From: Morganella psychrotolerans
Lineage (GTDB): Bacteria > Pseudomonadota > Gammaproteobacteria > Enterobacterales > Enterobacteriaceae
DNA length: 64,000 bases
NCBI RefSeq assembly: GCF_001676155.1
Contig: NZ_LZEW01000001.1
Location: 1,364,001 to 1,428,000, forward strand
Direction of reading: 5' to 3'
The notes beneath the pieces are model-generated. The model saw only the letters and a program-made list of their open reading frames with translations, had not been told where the DNA came from and searched no databases. The translations under genes were made by a program, and so were the position numbers. Positions 1 to 8,126 of this stretch are shown piece by piece (position 1 is the stretch's first letter; each line of letters begins with the position of its first letter).

Positions 1-1
1 C

Positions 2-121
2 GGTATTTCCGCCTCTAAAGCGGAAAATCACACAAAGATTATTAAGCATGACGCTAAAGCAAAAAGTGAGAAAGGGAAAAAAAGTACAAAAACTAAAGAG
101 GACAAACAGAGCGCAATCTGA
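2..121 (+). CDS. C-terminal end of a lysine-rich protein (5' end outside window)
   Basis: An open frame runs from the left edge to a TGA at 119-121 and encodes 39 residues, about a third of them lysine, with many Ser, Thr and Glu and no hydrophobic segment. Only the tail is visible, so the protein cannot be named. A strong hairpin terminator 53 bases downstream supports it as the real end of a transcribed gene. Basic disordered tails like this occur on nucleic-acid-binding proteins, but that is only a guess. Confidence 0.5.
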   Translation, partial: GISASKAENHTKIIKHDAKAKSEKGKKSTKTKEDKQSAI

Positions 122-173
122 TCATTATTAAACTGTTATCCATGGGTTATTCAAACGCCTGATAAGGCGATAT

Positions 174-202
174 AAAAACCTCCCTGAAAACGGGAGGTTT
201 TT
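174..202 (+). terminator. Rho-independent terminator
   Basis: A perfect GC-rich stem (CCTCCC pairing with GGGAGG) flanked by five A and five T with a short loop. It ends the lysine-rich gene to its left. The A/T flanks make it able to work in both directions, so it may also stop the small minus-strand gene at 219-314. Confidence 0.85.
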
Positions 203-218
203 CATCCGTATTACCTTG

Positions 219-314
219 TTATTTCATCACTAACGCAATAATAAAGATAACGACTGCCATGCAGGTGAAGAAACTAATAGGGTATACCATTGTACTTTTC
301 GTGATTGGCATCAT
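219..314 (-). CDS. 31-residue single-span membrane microprotein
   Basis: A minus-strand ORF of 31 codons starts with two ATGs and has a clear AGGAG ribosome-binding site about 8 bases upstream. It has a short polar N terminus, one hydrophobic helix of about 20 residues (rich in Val, Ile, Phe, Ala) and a final lysine. This layout is typical of enterobacterial small membrane proteins that modulate transporters or stress responses. I do not recognise the specific family. The good ribosome-binding site and the isolated position between terminators favour a real gene. Confidence 0.55.
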   Translation of the reverse strand: MMPITKSTMVYPISFFTCMAVVIFIIALVMK

Positions 315-497
315 GATCAGATCTCCTGTAAACCTTGCTTAGTATTTTATAGACCGAGTCTCAAAAAAAGGCTCACTGACTATTTAAAGACAACAGAAGA
401 TATAAATAAAGCTTATGGATCACAAAACCAGATAATAAAGCAAAAAAGCTACTTTACCGTATTTTAGTAACAGTTCGCCGATTTTACTGATATTGTT

Positions 498-1385
498 CTA
501 AATAATAACCATCACCAAAAGAACAAAAGTCAGCAGCCCGAGATAACATTTAGCATAGAATCTGTCAGGAATACGACCAATCAGCGGTGCACTTAATTTC
601 TGCCCCAGCCAGGAACCGGCAACCAGTAAAATACATGCCTGAATATCCACATAACCGGCAAAACCACTGCCAAACTCCGCAGTATCATTCCATGCCATCA
701 CAATATAAGTTATGGTTCCCGCCAGCGCCATCGGCAGGGATAACGGATTCGCCATTGCTGTTGCCTGCGCCATCTTCGCACCACGCCTGCGCATCAGCGG
801 AACGGTCATCACACTACCGCCAACCCCCAGAAATGCAGCGACAATACCGATTGTTGTGCCGGTAATTGCCGTCACTCCGCCCGACATCGGGCGGACAGAA
901 TCCGCCGCCTGTGTCATAAAGCCCGGACGAAAAAGACTATCCCACAACGTTATCACCAAGTAACTGATAAAAATCCACTTTACCCATATACCTTGCAACG
1001 ATATGGCTAATATAGCCCCCAAAACAGCGCCCGATGCAATATAGCCGGTCAGAGGACGAACCAGGGACCAGTCTATCATTCCTGCGCGATGCTGACGGGC
1101 AGTTGCCATTGATGCACTGAATATCATAACGCAGGTGGATGTCGCCACAGCAATATGCATTGCCGCATCTCCTGCCTGCTGTCTGTGCCCGTGGTTAACA
1201 GTGCATACAGCAACGGGACAATAAAAAAAACCACCGCCGAAACCAAATAATACCGTTGTCGACCCGACAATACATCCGCATATTAATAACAGTAAAATCA
1301 TTGTATTCAACCCGGAAATCATAACTGTAACCACACTATAAACGACGGTTCTGCAATAATCTTTTGCATATAAGACAACCATCAT
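498..1385 (-). CDS. TSUP family (TauE/SafE) membrane transporter
   Basis: A 295-residue polytopic protein of the TauE/SafE (former DUF81) family, whose members move sulfite, sulfonates or related organic anions across the inner membrane. The two-repeat architecture is visible: an N-terminal helix followed by a glycine-rich turn (FGFGGGFF), then a second matching motif (FLGVGGSVMTVPLM) in the middle. About seven to eight hydrophobic helices can be traced. The annotated ATG leaves a polar N-terminal extension of about 28 residues, and an internal ATG just before the first helix may be the true start. It stands alone, so the substrate cannot be inferred. Confidence 0.85.
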   Translation of the reverse strand: MMVVLYAKDYCRTVVYSVVTVMISGLNTMILLLLICGCIVGSTTVLFGFGGGFFYCPVAVCTVNHGHRQQAGDAAMHIAVATSTCVMIFSASMATARQHRAGMIDWSLVRPLTGYIASGAVLGAILAISLQGIWVKWIFISYLVITLWDSLFRPGFMTQAADSVRPMSGGVTAITGTTIGIVAAFLGVGGSVMTVPLMRRRGAKMAQATAMANPLSLPMALAGTITYIVMAWNDTAEFGSGFAGYVDIQACILLVAGSWLGQKLSAPLIGRIPDRFYAKCYLGLLTFVLLVMVII

Positions 1386-1481
1386 TGTATTTCAGCCAGA
1401 GAATACCGCGCTTATATTATAGCCGGACAAATATCGCCTGATTATTATCATTCCGGATACATGACTACAGACAGAAGATAC

Positions 1482-1526
1482 AAAAAATAAAGCTCACCAC
1501 AGTTAATAACACCCCGCAGTGAGCCT
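1482..1526 (-). terminator. Intrinsic terminator of the DUF1508 gene
   Basis: On the minus strand a GGCTCAC...GTGAGC stem with an internal loop is followed by a T-rich run (TTTATTTTTT). It sits 25 bases past the stop of the small DUF1508 gene. Confidence 0.6.
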
Positions 1527-1549
1527 TATATATTTAAGGTAAAGCCTTA

Positions 1550-1735
1550 TCAGATAAGGTCTTTAATAACTTCAGATGGTCCATTTTTCTGTATTGAGGC
1601 AATCCCGTTTAATGCACCCTGCTTTGAGGCATACATTTCGCTGGTTGCAATAATTTCATGGTTTCCGGCTTTCAGAACAAAATAGTACGGCTGTGGTGTA
1701 TCTTTCGTGGATTTCTTTAATTCGTAATACCCCAT
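1550..1735 (-). CDS. DUF1508 / YegP-like small protein (single repeat)
   Basis: A 61-residue protein with the YegP/DUF1508 signature: a Tyr-Tyr-Phe-Val-Leu-Lys-Ala strand, then I-I-A-T-S-E-x-Y and a helix starting S-K-x-x-A-x-x-G-I-x-S-I. E. coli YegP carries two such repeats in about 110 residues and this protein has one, as is common in the family. Function is not established; the fold is a small alpha/beta domain. The start has a plausible GGAG-type site just upstream (GAGCTTG). It is monocistronic with its own terminator. Confidence 0.8.
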   Translation of the reverse strand: MGYYELKKSTKDTPQPYYFVLKAGNHEIIATSEMYASKQGALNGIASIQKNGPSEVIKDLI

Positions 1736-1913
1736 AACAAGCTCCTTGAATTGAAAATCATGTTAAAGCGGACATTCGTTATTTCTCCAACAGTATAGTT
1801 AATACTACGTAAAAAAGAGAAACAGATAACTAAAAAAAGATAAATGGTTCTTTTTTACAAAAAACGAACCGTTTCCGCAGGATAATTGATATGAGATCAA
1901 TAAAGAAATGCAC

Positions 1914-2405
1914 TTATTTGCTGCCAATCATCAATAAATACGGTACGCCATCACAGGTAAACCGGCCAGCCTCTCTCATTCCTGACTTCAGATGTGCCTG
2001 AACAGACCGCACGTTATCCTGATTAATAAATGCTACCGGCTTCCCGTTATTTAACTCACACATTGTTTTATAAAGCGACTGAAGCACGCCTTGCCCGCGA
2101 TAATCTGCATCAATACATACCGGGCCGTAAAACCAGTTATTTTCCAGCAACTCATTAAACTGTTGTGATATTTGTTGTGTAACAGGCGAAACGGATGCTG
2201 CCAGAGGCGAAAAACTAAACAGCACACCGACAAGGGTATTTCCGGTTTCTGCAACAACCGTATGAAGAGAATGCGTAAACATGCTTTCCACTTTTCCCGG
2301 GGGATATTCCCCGAGTAAACCACCCTGCCGGGACTGTGCATTAGCCTGTAATAATAGGGTGACCTGCGCGCAATCTTCTTTTGTCATCAGGCGATAGAGG
2401 ATCAT
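1914..2405 (-). CDS. GNAT family N-acetyltransferase
   Basis: A 163-residue protein with the Gcn5-related acetyltransferase fold. The acetyl-CoA pyrophosphate loop is seen as D-A-D-Y-R-G-Q-G-V-L (the R/Q-x-x-G-x-G/A motif) around residues 99-108, followed by the expected helix. The next strand (VAFINQDN) and a C-terminal H-x-K-S-G-M segment fit GNAT motif B. The acceptor cannot be told from sequence. It is a single gene with no clear partner. Confidence 0.8.
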   Translation of the reverse strand: MILYRLMTKEDCAQVTLLLQANAQSRQGGLLGEYPPGKVESMFTHSLHTVVAETGNTLVGVLFSFSPLAASVSPVTQQISQQFNELLENNWFYGPVCIDADYRGQGVLQSLYKTMCELNNGKPVAFINQDNVRSVQAHLKSGMREAGRFTCDGVPYLLMIGSK

Positions 2406-2442
2406 ATCTTCTCCGTTTTGGTGGCTATTTTGTACCTTTTAC

Positions 2443-2480
2443 TATACCCAACGTCATTCCGGATGCAGGAAGGCGGCAAT
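2443..2480. repeat. Partial ERIC-like repeat
   Basis: The first 38 bases of a conserved element whose fuller copy lies at 28410-28537: both begin TATACCCAACGTCATTC and continue with GATGCAGG and GGCGGCAA. Here the similarity stops after the left arm, so it is a truncated copy just upstream of the GNAT gene. Confidence 0.6.
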
Positions 2481-2520
2481 ACAGAACGGAAATTCATCTC
2501 ACTGCGATTTATACTGATGC

Positions 2521-2551
2521 ATAAAAAAAAACCACCGGTTTAACCGATGGC
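2521..2551 (-). terminator. Intrinsic terminator of ydcH
   Basis: On the minus strand, CCATCGG-TTAA-ACCGGTGG (one mismatch) is followed by a run of nine T and A bases. It lies directly after the ydcH-like stop codon. Confidence 0.7.
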
Positions 2552-2563
2552 TACAAAAAGAAT

Positions 2564-2785
2564 TTATTCATCTTCAGGCGGATTTTTGAGGAGCTGATGA
2601 ATTTCCTCTTTCAATCGTAACTTCTGTTTCTTTAATTCCACAACTTCATCACCATAACCTCTCCTGTCAGAGTGCTCTAACCGGGCTATTTCATGGTCGA
2701 GTTGGTTGTGCTTATCAAAAAGTGCACGAAAGTTAAGATTATTCTGGCGCAGATGGGAGATCAAATCACGATATTCCGGAAACAT
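2564..2785 (-). CDS. ydcH: YdcH family (DUF465) protein
   Basis: A 73-residue, almost wholly helical, highly charged protein. It carries the DUF465 pattern: an N-terminal M-F-P-E-Y-R-x-L-I-x-x-L, a middle F-x-x-L-F-D-K-H-N-x-L-D-x-x-I and a C-terminal L-K-K-x-K-L-x-L-K-E-E-I. Length and motifs match enterobacterial YdcH. The cytoplasmic role is undefined in the family. It is a single gene with its own terminator. Confidence 0.85.
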   Translation of the reverse strand: MFPEYRDLISHLRQNNLNFRALFDKHNQLDHEIARLEHSDRRGYGDEVVELKKQKLRLKEEIHQLLKNPPEDE

Positions 2786-3007
2786 AGTTATATTACCTTT
2801 TGTCAGTGACTATTTTCTCATCATCTCCCATTTTTTTTCTGCAACGCAAAGAAAGAAAACAATTTCCCTCACGATCATATTATCTGCACTGATAATTTCA
2901 TGATTTTTAAAAAATTAATAGTATTTGAGAGAATAACGAACAGCGCAGTAAGCTGGTTATTCTGGCTGCATACGTATTTAAATTTATGTTTACACCAAGC
3001 TAAATTC

Positions 3008-3265
3008 TTAATTCTTTGCTACCAGTATGCATCCTCCGGAACAATCACAGTCAACCTGATACCCTTCCAGTGCTACGGGAACCCCTTGTATTTTCATCAT
3101 AGGACTGGCTTCTGTAATAACACCGGTTGAATCACATCGCGGGCAATAAACGGCATCCCCCAAATAGGCTATTTCTTCTTTCTGTTTGGCAATTAAATGT
3201 CCGCTTAATACGGTTCCATTTGTATTGGTACTATCATTTTTGATGATGAATTTCTGCTGATTTAT
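3008..3265 (-). CDS. PAAR-domain spike protein with non-canonical ATA start (or mutated start)
   Basis: A minus-strand frame encodes about 85 residues typical of a PAAR tip protein: Q-K-F-I-I-K-N-D, G-T-V-L-S-G, G-D-x-V-x-C-P-R-C, T-G-V-I-x-E-A-S and V-A-L-E-G-Y-x-V-D-C-D-C. PAAR proteins cap VgrG on the T6SS tube and may carry effectors. The frame has no ATG, GTG or TTG before the domain. A purine-rich GAGGGGG stretch lies 4-5 bases upstream of an ATA codon at 3263-3265, exactly where an ATG is expected, and an in-frame TGA lies a few codons further upstream. It is either a rare ATA start or a gene silenced by one base change. It stands next to the T6SS cluster, facing away from it. Confidence 0.75.
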   Translation of the reverse strand: MNQQKFIIKNDSTNTNGTVLSGHLIAKQKEEIAYLGDAVYCPRCDSTGVITEASPMMKIQGVPVALEGYQVDCDCSGGCILVAKN

Positions 3266-3897
3266 TTCCCCCTCTCATATCGCCATTTTATTATTAATAA
3301 CGTGTATTATTAATCGGCGCTATCAAATACCATTTATATTATTTCATTTAAGCAGAAACCCAAGGGATCATACAAAAATTCCGGATATAAAAATACATCA
3401 TAACAATTTTTTTATCAAAATGTTTTTTTTGCAATTATACATATCGAATACAAATAAATATTACGCGGCACAATACCTTGCTTTATTTATAGACATCACC
3501 AATCAATTTACATGATTTGAAAAAATAAAAGATAGTATTTATTTTTTTAGCATACAAGCATTTGATACATGCATATTATATCACTTCCCCTTACGTATTC
3601 TTAACGTTAATTAATCAGCCCTAACACATTATCACGCCAACCTGGCACTTATTTTATTTTACCTCATAAATTCAAATCATTACAATTAAATTACATCATG
3701 AAAAACGAAGGTGACATTCTATTAATACAGAATAAATAAAATGCACATAAAAATAGAATAATTTATTCATACATTCATTCTTTAACTAAGTTAAATGCAT
3801 GAATTGACACATTAATAAAAAAAAGACATATGTTGAACACTATTATCTTGCATGCGCATGGCTGTTTTTTGTGGAAGTGTAATCTTAAGGATATCCA
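3266..3897. promoter_or_regulatory. 632-bp AT-rich T6SS upstream region
   Basis: No gene is seen. The stretch is strongly AT-rich with many A and T tracts, as expected for an H-NS-silenced promoter region of a T6SS operon. It contains the divergent starts of the PAAR gene (left) and tssB (right, with AAGGATAT before its ATG). A TGGCAC at 3643-3648 resembles a sigma-54 -24 box, but no matching -12 GC box follows at the right distance. Confidence 0.5.
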
Positions 3898-4395
3898 ATG
3901 AGTAAGAACGGGCTTGGCAGCGTTGCACCAAAAGAAAGAATTAATATCAAATACACCCCTCATGACGGAGGAAGTCAGGCTGAAATTGAACTTCCTCATA
4001 ATCTTCTGGTTATTGGTGATTTTAAGAACAAAGAAGAAGATACACCAATTGAAGAGCGTAAAACGGTTTCCATTGATCAGAATAACTTTAATTCGGTTAT
4101 GGAAAATGCCGGTATTAATCTGACATTTGCCGTCAAAAATCACCTCGAAGAAGAAAGTGATTCGGAAATTCCGGTTAATCTGGATATTAAATCTCTCCGT
4201 GATTTCTCCCCGGACAATATTGCTAAGAAAATCCCTGAATTAAATAAACTGCTTGAGTTACGGGAAGCGTTGGTCGCGTTAAAAGGTCCGCTCGGTAATA
4301 TTCCTGCTTTCCGGAAACAACTTCAGGCTCTGCTGGATAATGAAGTGACCCGTGAGCAACTGTTAAAAGAACTGGATATCGTCAGTAATAAATAA
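3898..4395 (+). CDS. tssB: T6SS contractile sheath small subunit TssB (VipA)
   Basis: 165 residues, the usual length for TssB/VipA, which pairs with TssC to build the contractile sheath around the Hcp tube. The N terminus (S-K-N-G-L-G-S-V-A-P-K-E-R-I-N-I-x-Y) and the D-x-F-S-P-D-x-I-A segment are diagnostic. The C-terminal helix (residues about 130-160) should hold the ClpV-recognition surface. It is the first gene of the operon, with a good AAGGA site, and is followed after 17 bases by tssC. Confidence 0.95.
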   Translation: MSKNGLGSVAPKERINIKYTPHDGGSQAEIELPHNLLVIGDFKNKEEDTPIEERKTVSIDQNNFNSVMENAGINLTFAVKNHLEEESDSEIPVNLDIKSLRDFSPDNIAKKIPELNKLLELREALVALKGPLGNIPAFRKQLQALLDNEVTREQLLKELDIVSNK

Positions 4396-4412
4396 TTGGT
4401 GGGAATGGTGTT

Positions 4413-5897
4413 ATGTCTACAGCAACAGTAAGTGCAAAACAGGAAGCCGGTCAGGTTAATACCGGAACATCGCTGCTTGATGAAATTATGTCTCAATCCC
4501 GGATGACACCGGAAACGGAAGCTTATGATATTGCAAAGCAAGGGGTTGCTGCATTTATCAGTAATATTCTTGCCGGGGACTCAAAAGAAGAGCCGGTCAA
4601 TAAGCTGCTGATTGATAAAATGCTCGTTGAACTGGACAAGAAACTCAGCGTGCAGATGGATGAGATCCTGCATAACAATCAGCTTCAGGAAATTGAGTCT
4701 TCATGGCGCTCACTGAAGCTGCTGGTAGACCGTACTGATTTTCGTGAAAACATCAAAGTTAATATCATCCACGCAACGAAATCAGAATTGCTGGAAGATT
4801 TTGAATTTTCGCCTGAAATTGTACAATCCGGGTTTTATAAACACGTTTATTCAGCAGGTTATGGTCAGTTTGGTGGTGAACCTGTTGCCGGTGTTATTGG
4901 CAACTATGCATTCAGTAATACCACGCCGGATATGAAATTACTGCAGTATGTCAGTACTGTAGGTGCCATGGCTCATGCACCGTTCATTTCTTCTGTTGCA
5001 CCTGATTTCTTTGGTGTGAGCAGCTACACCGAATTACCGGCAATTAAAGATCTGAAATCGGTATTTGAAGGTCCTGCTCATACTAAATGGCGCTCTCTGC
5101 GCGAGTCAGAGGATTCCCGTTATCTGGGGCTGACCGCGCCGCGTTTTTTACTGCGTCTCCCTTACGATATGATTGAAAATCCGATTAAAAACTTCAATTA
5201 CCGGGAAAGCGTTAAACAAAACCACGACCACTATCTGTGGGGTAATACTGCATTTTTGTTAGCCGCCGGAATTAATAATAGTTTTGCACAGTATCGCTGG
5301 TGCCCGAATATCATAGGCCCGCAGAGCGGTGGTGCAGTCAGTGATTTACCGGTTCACTGTTTTGAAGCAATGGGCGAACTGCAGACAAAGATCCCGACAG
5401 AAATTTTGGTTACCGACCGCCGTGAATTTGAATTAGCTGAAGAGGGCTTTATTACGCTGACTATGCGCAAAGGCAGTGACAATGCCGCATTCTTCTCAGC
5501 AAACTCTGTACAAAAACCAAAACATTATCCGAACACCCGTGAAGGGAAAATGGCAGAAACCAACTATAAGCTGGGAACTCAACTGCCTTATATGTTCATC
5601 ATTAACCGCCTGGCTCACTACATCAAAGTATTACAGCGTGAGCAGATCGGTGCCTGGAAAGAGCGTCAGGATCTCGAACGGGAACTGAATATCTGGCTGA
5701 AACAGTATATTGCCGATCAGGAAAACCCGCCGTCTGATGTCCGCAGTAAACGCCCGCTTCGTTCCGCACAAATTCAGGTGCTGGATGTGGAAGGCGATCC
5801 GGGCTGGTATCAGGTCGCCATTCAGGTTCGTCCGCATTTTAAATATATGGGTGCGAGTTTCGAATTGTCACTGGTTGGTCGCCTCGATAAGGAATAA
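4413..5897 (+). CDS. tssC: T6SS contractile sheath large subunit TssC (VipB)
   Basis: A 494-residue EvpB/VipB-type sheath protein. Characteristic segments are I-E-S-S-W-R-S-L-K (about residue 91), S-x-P-D-F-F-G-V (about 195), W-G-N-x-A-F-L-L-A (about 276) and the C-terminal P-G-W-Y-x-V-A-I-Q-V-R-P-H-F-K-Y-M-G handshake strand. With TssB it forms the sheath that contracts to drive the spike. A GGTGGGAATGG sequence precedes the ATG. tssE starts 5 bases after its stop. Confidence 0.97.
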   Translation: MSTATVSAKQEAGQVNTGTSLLDEIMSQSRMTPETEAYDIAKQGVAAFISNILAGDSKEEPVNKLLIDKMLVELDKKLSVQMDEILHNNQLQEIESSWRSLKLLVDRTDFRENIKVNIIHATKSELLEDFEFSPEIVQSGFYKHVYSAGYGQFGGEPVAGVIGNYAFSNTTPDMKLLQYVSTVGAMAHAPFISSVAPDFFGVSSYTELPAIKDLKSVFEGPAHTKWRSLRESEDSRYLGLTAPRFLLRLPYDMIENPIKNFNYRESVKQNHDHYLWGNTAFLLAAGINNSFAQYRWCPNIIGPQSGGAVSDLPVHCFEAMGELQTKIPTEILVTDRREFELAEEGFITLTMRKGSDNAAFFSANSVQKPKHYPNTREGKMAETNYKLGTQLPYMFIINRLAHYIKVLQREQIGAWKERQDLERELNIWLKQYIADQENPPSDVRSKRPLRSAQIQVLDVEGDPGWYQVAIQVRPHFKYMGASFELSLVGRLDKE

Positions 5898-5902
5898 CAG
5901 GA

Positions 5903-6340
5903 ATGGGGGCGCTTTATCGTCGTCAGACCGCGCAACCGATCCGTCTTTTTGAGCGGATCAGGGGGGAGCACTCCGGTGCTTCCCGCCAGTCGCGTATCAC
6001 AGCACTGACCGCTTCAGTAAAAAAACACCTGACACTGGTGCTCAATACTCATCCTGAAACCTGCCAAAGCAGCCGGGAACTGGGCGTTATTGACCTGAAT
6101 GATGCCACTGCAACTGCAGTGGATTTCAGAGTCAGTCTGGAGGCGGCTATCAGGAACTGTATTTTGCACTATGAGCCACGGATAAGTGACGTCACTGTGG
6201 AGGGGCTTATTGATGAAAGCAATCCCCTGCTCCTCGAGTTTCGGATTACTGCTTTAGTACTGCTGGAAAGTCAGTCACAGGTAATTGAATTTAATATGCA
6301 GATGGACAGTCACCGGCACTACAGACTGAAACAGGCTTGA
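5903..6340 (+). CDS. tssE: T6SS baseplate protein TssE (gp25-like)
   Basis: 145 residues of the GPW/gp25 family, the baseplate wedge that nucleates sheath assembly. The N terminus (L-F-E-R-I), the G-V-x-D-L segment and the C-terminal I-x-x-Y-E-P-R-I-S-D-V-T-V strand (the EPR core motif) are visible. It follows tssC closely and is followed by tssF after 4 bases, so it is cotranscribed with the other baseplate genes. Confidence 0.93.
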   Translation: MGALYRRQTAQPIRLFERIRGEHSGASRQSRITALTASVKKHLTLVLNTHPETCQSSRELGVIDLNDATATAVDFRVSLEAAIRNCILHYEPRISDVTVEGLIDESNPLLLEFRITALVLLESQSQVIEFNMQMDSHRHYRLKQA

Positions 6341-6344
6341 ATGT

Positions 6345-8126
6345 ATGCCCCGTAATCCCTATTTTTCTGATGAACTGGAATATCTGCAATTACTGGAAAG
6401 TACGGTTGCGCGGTATAAACCTCATCTGGTTAATTTTTTAGCAGAAAAGAGTACCGATCCTGATGTACTGCGCCTGCTGGAAGGTTTTGCTTATTTATCG
6501 GCTTCATTGCGGGGACAGGTTGAACGTCAGTTTCCTGAACTGACTAACAGCCTTGTTACGATGCTCTGGCCCTGCTACCCGCGGCCATTCCCGTCGATGA
6601 CTATTATGCAGTTAACACCGGACGCACAGGTTAATCAGCCTTGTCTGATCCCTGCCGGTACTCTTTTTGAGAGCCGCGAAATTACGTTTGCCGAAAGTGA
6701 TTCTGAAGAGGATAAGATTCATCATCCCGTATGTCATTTCACACAGTGTCGTGATGCCTGGGTGATGCCATTTACAGTATCAGGAACAGACAGTGATACT
6801 CAGTCAATAACGCTGCATTTTACATTTACCGGAACAGTAAAATTATCTGAGGCAGGATTGACCCGTCTGCGGATTTATCTGGATGGTGATGATTATTCTG
6901 CCCGCGAACTCTATTACCGGCTGAACCATGCAATAGCCGGTGCTACGCTGGCAACGGAAAAGCACACCTTTACGCCGGAAAAATTTTCAGTCACACCGGT
7001 CGGATTCTGCCGGGAAGATGCCCTGCTGCCTTACCCGAAAAACAGCTATGAGGGACATCGCCTGCTACAGGAATATTTTAGTTTCCCGCAGGCCTTTTTA
7101 TTCCTGGATATTGCAGGGCTGGATGATATTCCGCCGGTTATGACCGGCAATCAGTGTTCTCTGACTATCCGTTTTTCCCGTCCGCTGCCACTGTCAGTTG
7201 CCATCACACCAGAAACCATACGGATCAACTGCGTGCCCGCAGCCAATTTGTTCGTGATGGACAGTGAAGCCATAGAGCTTGACGGAAAACAAAGTGAATA
7301 CCCTCTCAGCCCGTGCTTTGCCCATGCACAATGTTACGATATTTTTTCAGTCCGCCGTGTCGACGGACTGCGTCGTTGTGGGCATCTTCCGGCGCAACGT
7401 ACGCACTACACTCAGTTTGAAAGCTTTCATCATCAGAATCAGATAAATACCGGCAATGAAGATCTGTACTACCGGTTACGAACCCTGCCGGCGCCGGATA
7501 ACGAAGGATTTCGTCACCGGATTTCGTTTGTCCGGAGTAATGAACACGAACTGACCGGATGCGATGAAATCATTTCTGTCTCCCTTAACTGTACAAACCG
7601 GGATATCGCAGGTTGTCTGTCAACAGGGATGATTAACCGGTGTATTACACCGCTGGCGGATCTCGCCGGGGTGACCAATATTATCAAACCGACGAAAACA
7701 CTGCTGCCATTGCTGGATCATTCATTGCACTGGTCAATGCTGACAAACCTTTCACTCAATTATCAGTCATTACTGAGCCTGGATTCACTCAGGGAACTGT
7801 TACAGCTTTATGATCTGACGTCCGTATTTCATCAACAGACTGCCCGTCAGACACAAAAATGTCTCGATGCTCTGGTCAGCATGGAAAGCAAACCTGTTGA
7901 ATATCTGTACCGGGGATTACCGGTACGCGGTCTGAAATCAACACTGTCGGTTTATCAGAATGCATTTTCATCAGAAGGTGATTTGTATCTGTTCTGCTCT
8001 GTCATTGCACACTTTTTTGAACTTTATACCAGCGTAAATACCTTCCATGAACTGGAAGTTATCAACATGGACAACCGGGAAACGTATTTATGGCCGGCGA
8101 ATATCAATCAGTCAGCACTGATATAA
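6345..8126 (+). CDS. tssF: T6SS baseplate protein TssF
   Basis: 593 residues, usual TssF size. The N-terminal signature is present (Y-F-x-D-E-L-x-Y-L, then R-L-L-E-G-F-A-Y-L-x-A-x-L and D-x-F-P-E-L-like R-Q-F-P-E-L-T). TssF with TssG and TssE makes the wedge that docks on the TssK trimers. Its 3' end overlaps tssG by 37 bases, which suggests translational coupling. A paralogue closes the operon at 23666-25399. Confidence 0.93.
   Translation: MPRNPYFSDELEYLQLLESTVARYKPHLVNFLAEKSTDPDVLRLLEGFAYLSASLRGQVERQFPELTNSLVTMLWPCYPRPFPSMTIMQLTPDAQVNQPCLIPAGTLFESREITFAESDSEEDKIHHPVCHFTQCRDAWVMPFTVSGTDSDTQSITLHFTFTGTVKLSEAGLTRLRIYLDGDDYSARELYYRLNHAIAGATLATEKHTFTPEKFSVTPVGFCREDALLPYPKNSYEGHRLLQEYFSFPQAFLFLDIAGLDDIPPVMTGNQCSLTIRFSRPLPLSVAITPETIRINCVPAANLFVMDSEAIELDGKQSEYPLSPCFAHAQCYDIFSVRRVDGLRRCGHLPAQRTHYTQFESFHHQNQINTGNEDLYYRLRTLPAPDNEGFRHRISFVRSNEHELTGCDEIISVSLNCTNRDIAGCLSTGMINRCITPLADLAGVTNIIKPTKTLLPLLDHSLHWSMLTNLSLNYQSLLSLDSLRELLQLYDLTSVFHQQTARQTQKCLDALVSMESKPVEYLYRGLPVRGLKSTLSVYQNAFSSEGDLYLFCSVIAHFFELYTSVNTFHELEVINMDNRETYLWPANINQSALI

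Noticed and set aside
2900-3130. Plus-strand ORF of 76 codons
   Set aside because: It is antisense to the well-supported PAAR domain, has no good ribosome site and shows no domain pattern.
3643-3665. Possible sigma-54 promoter upstream of tssB
   Set aside because: TGGCAC is present, but the -12 GC element is missing at the required distance, and the local VasH homologue has no AAA+ domain.
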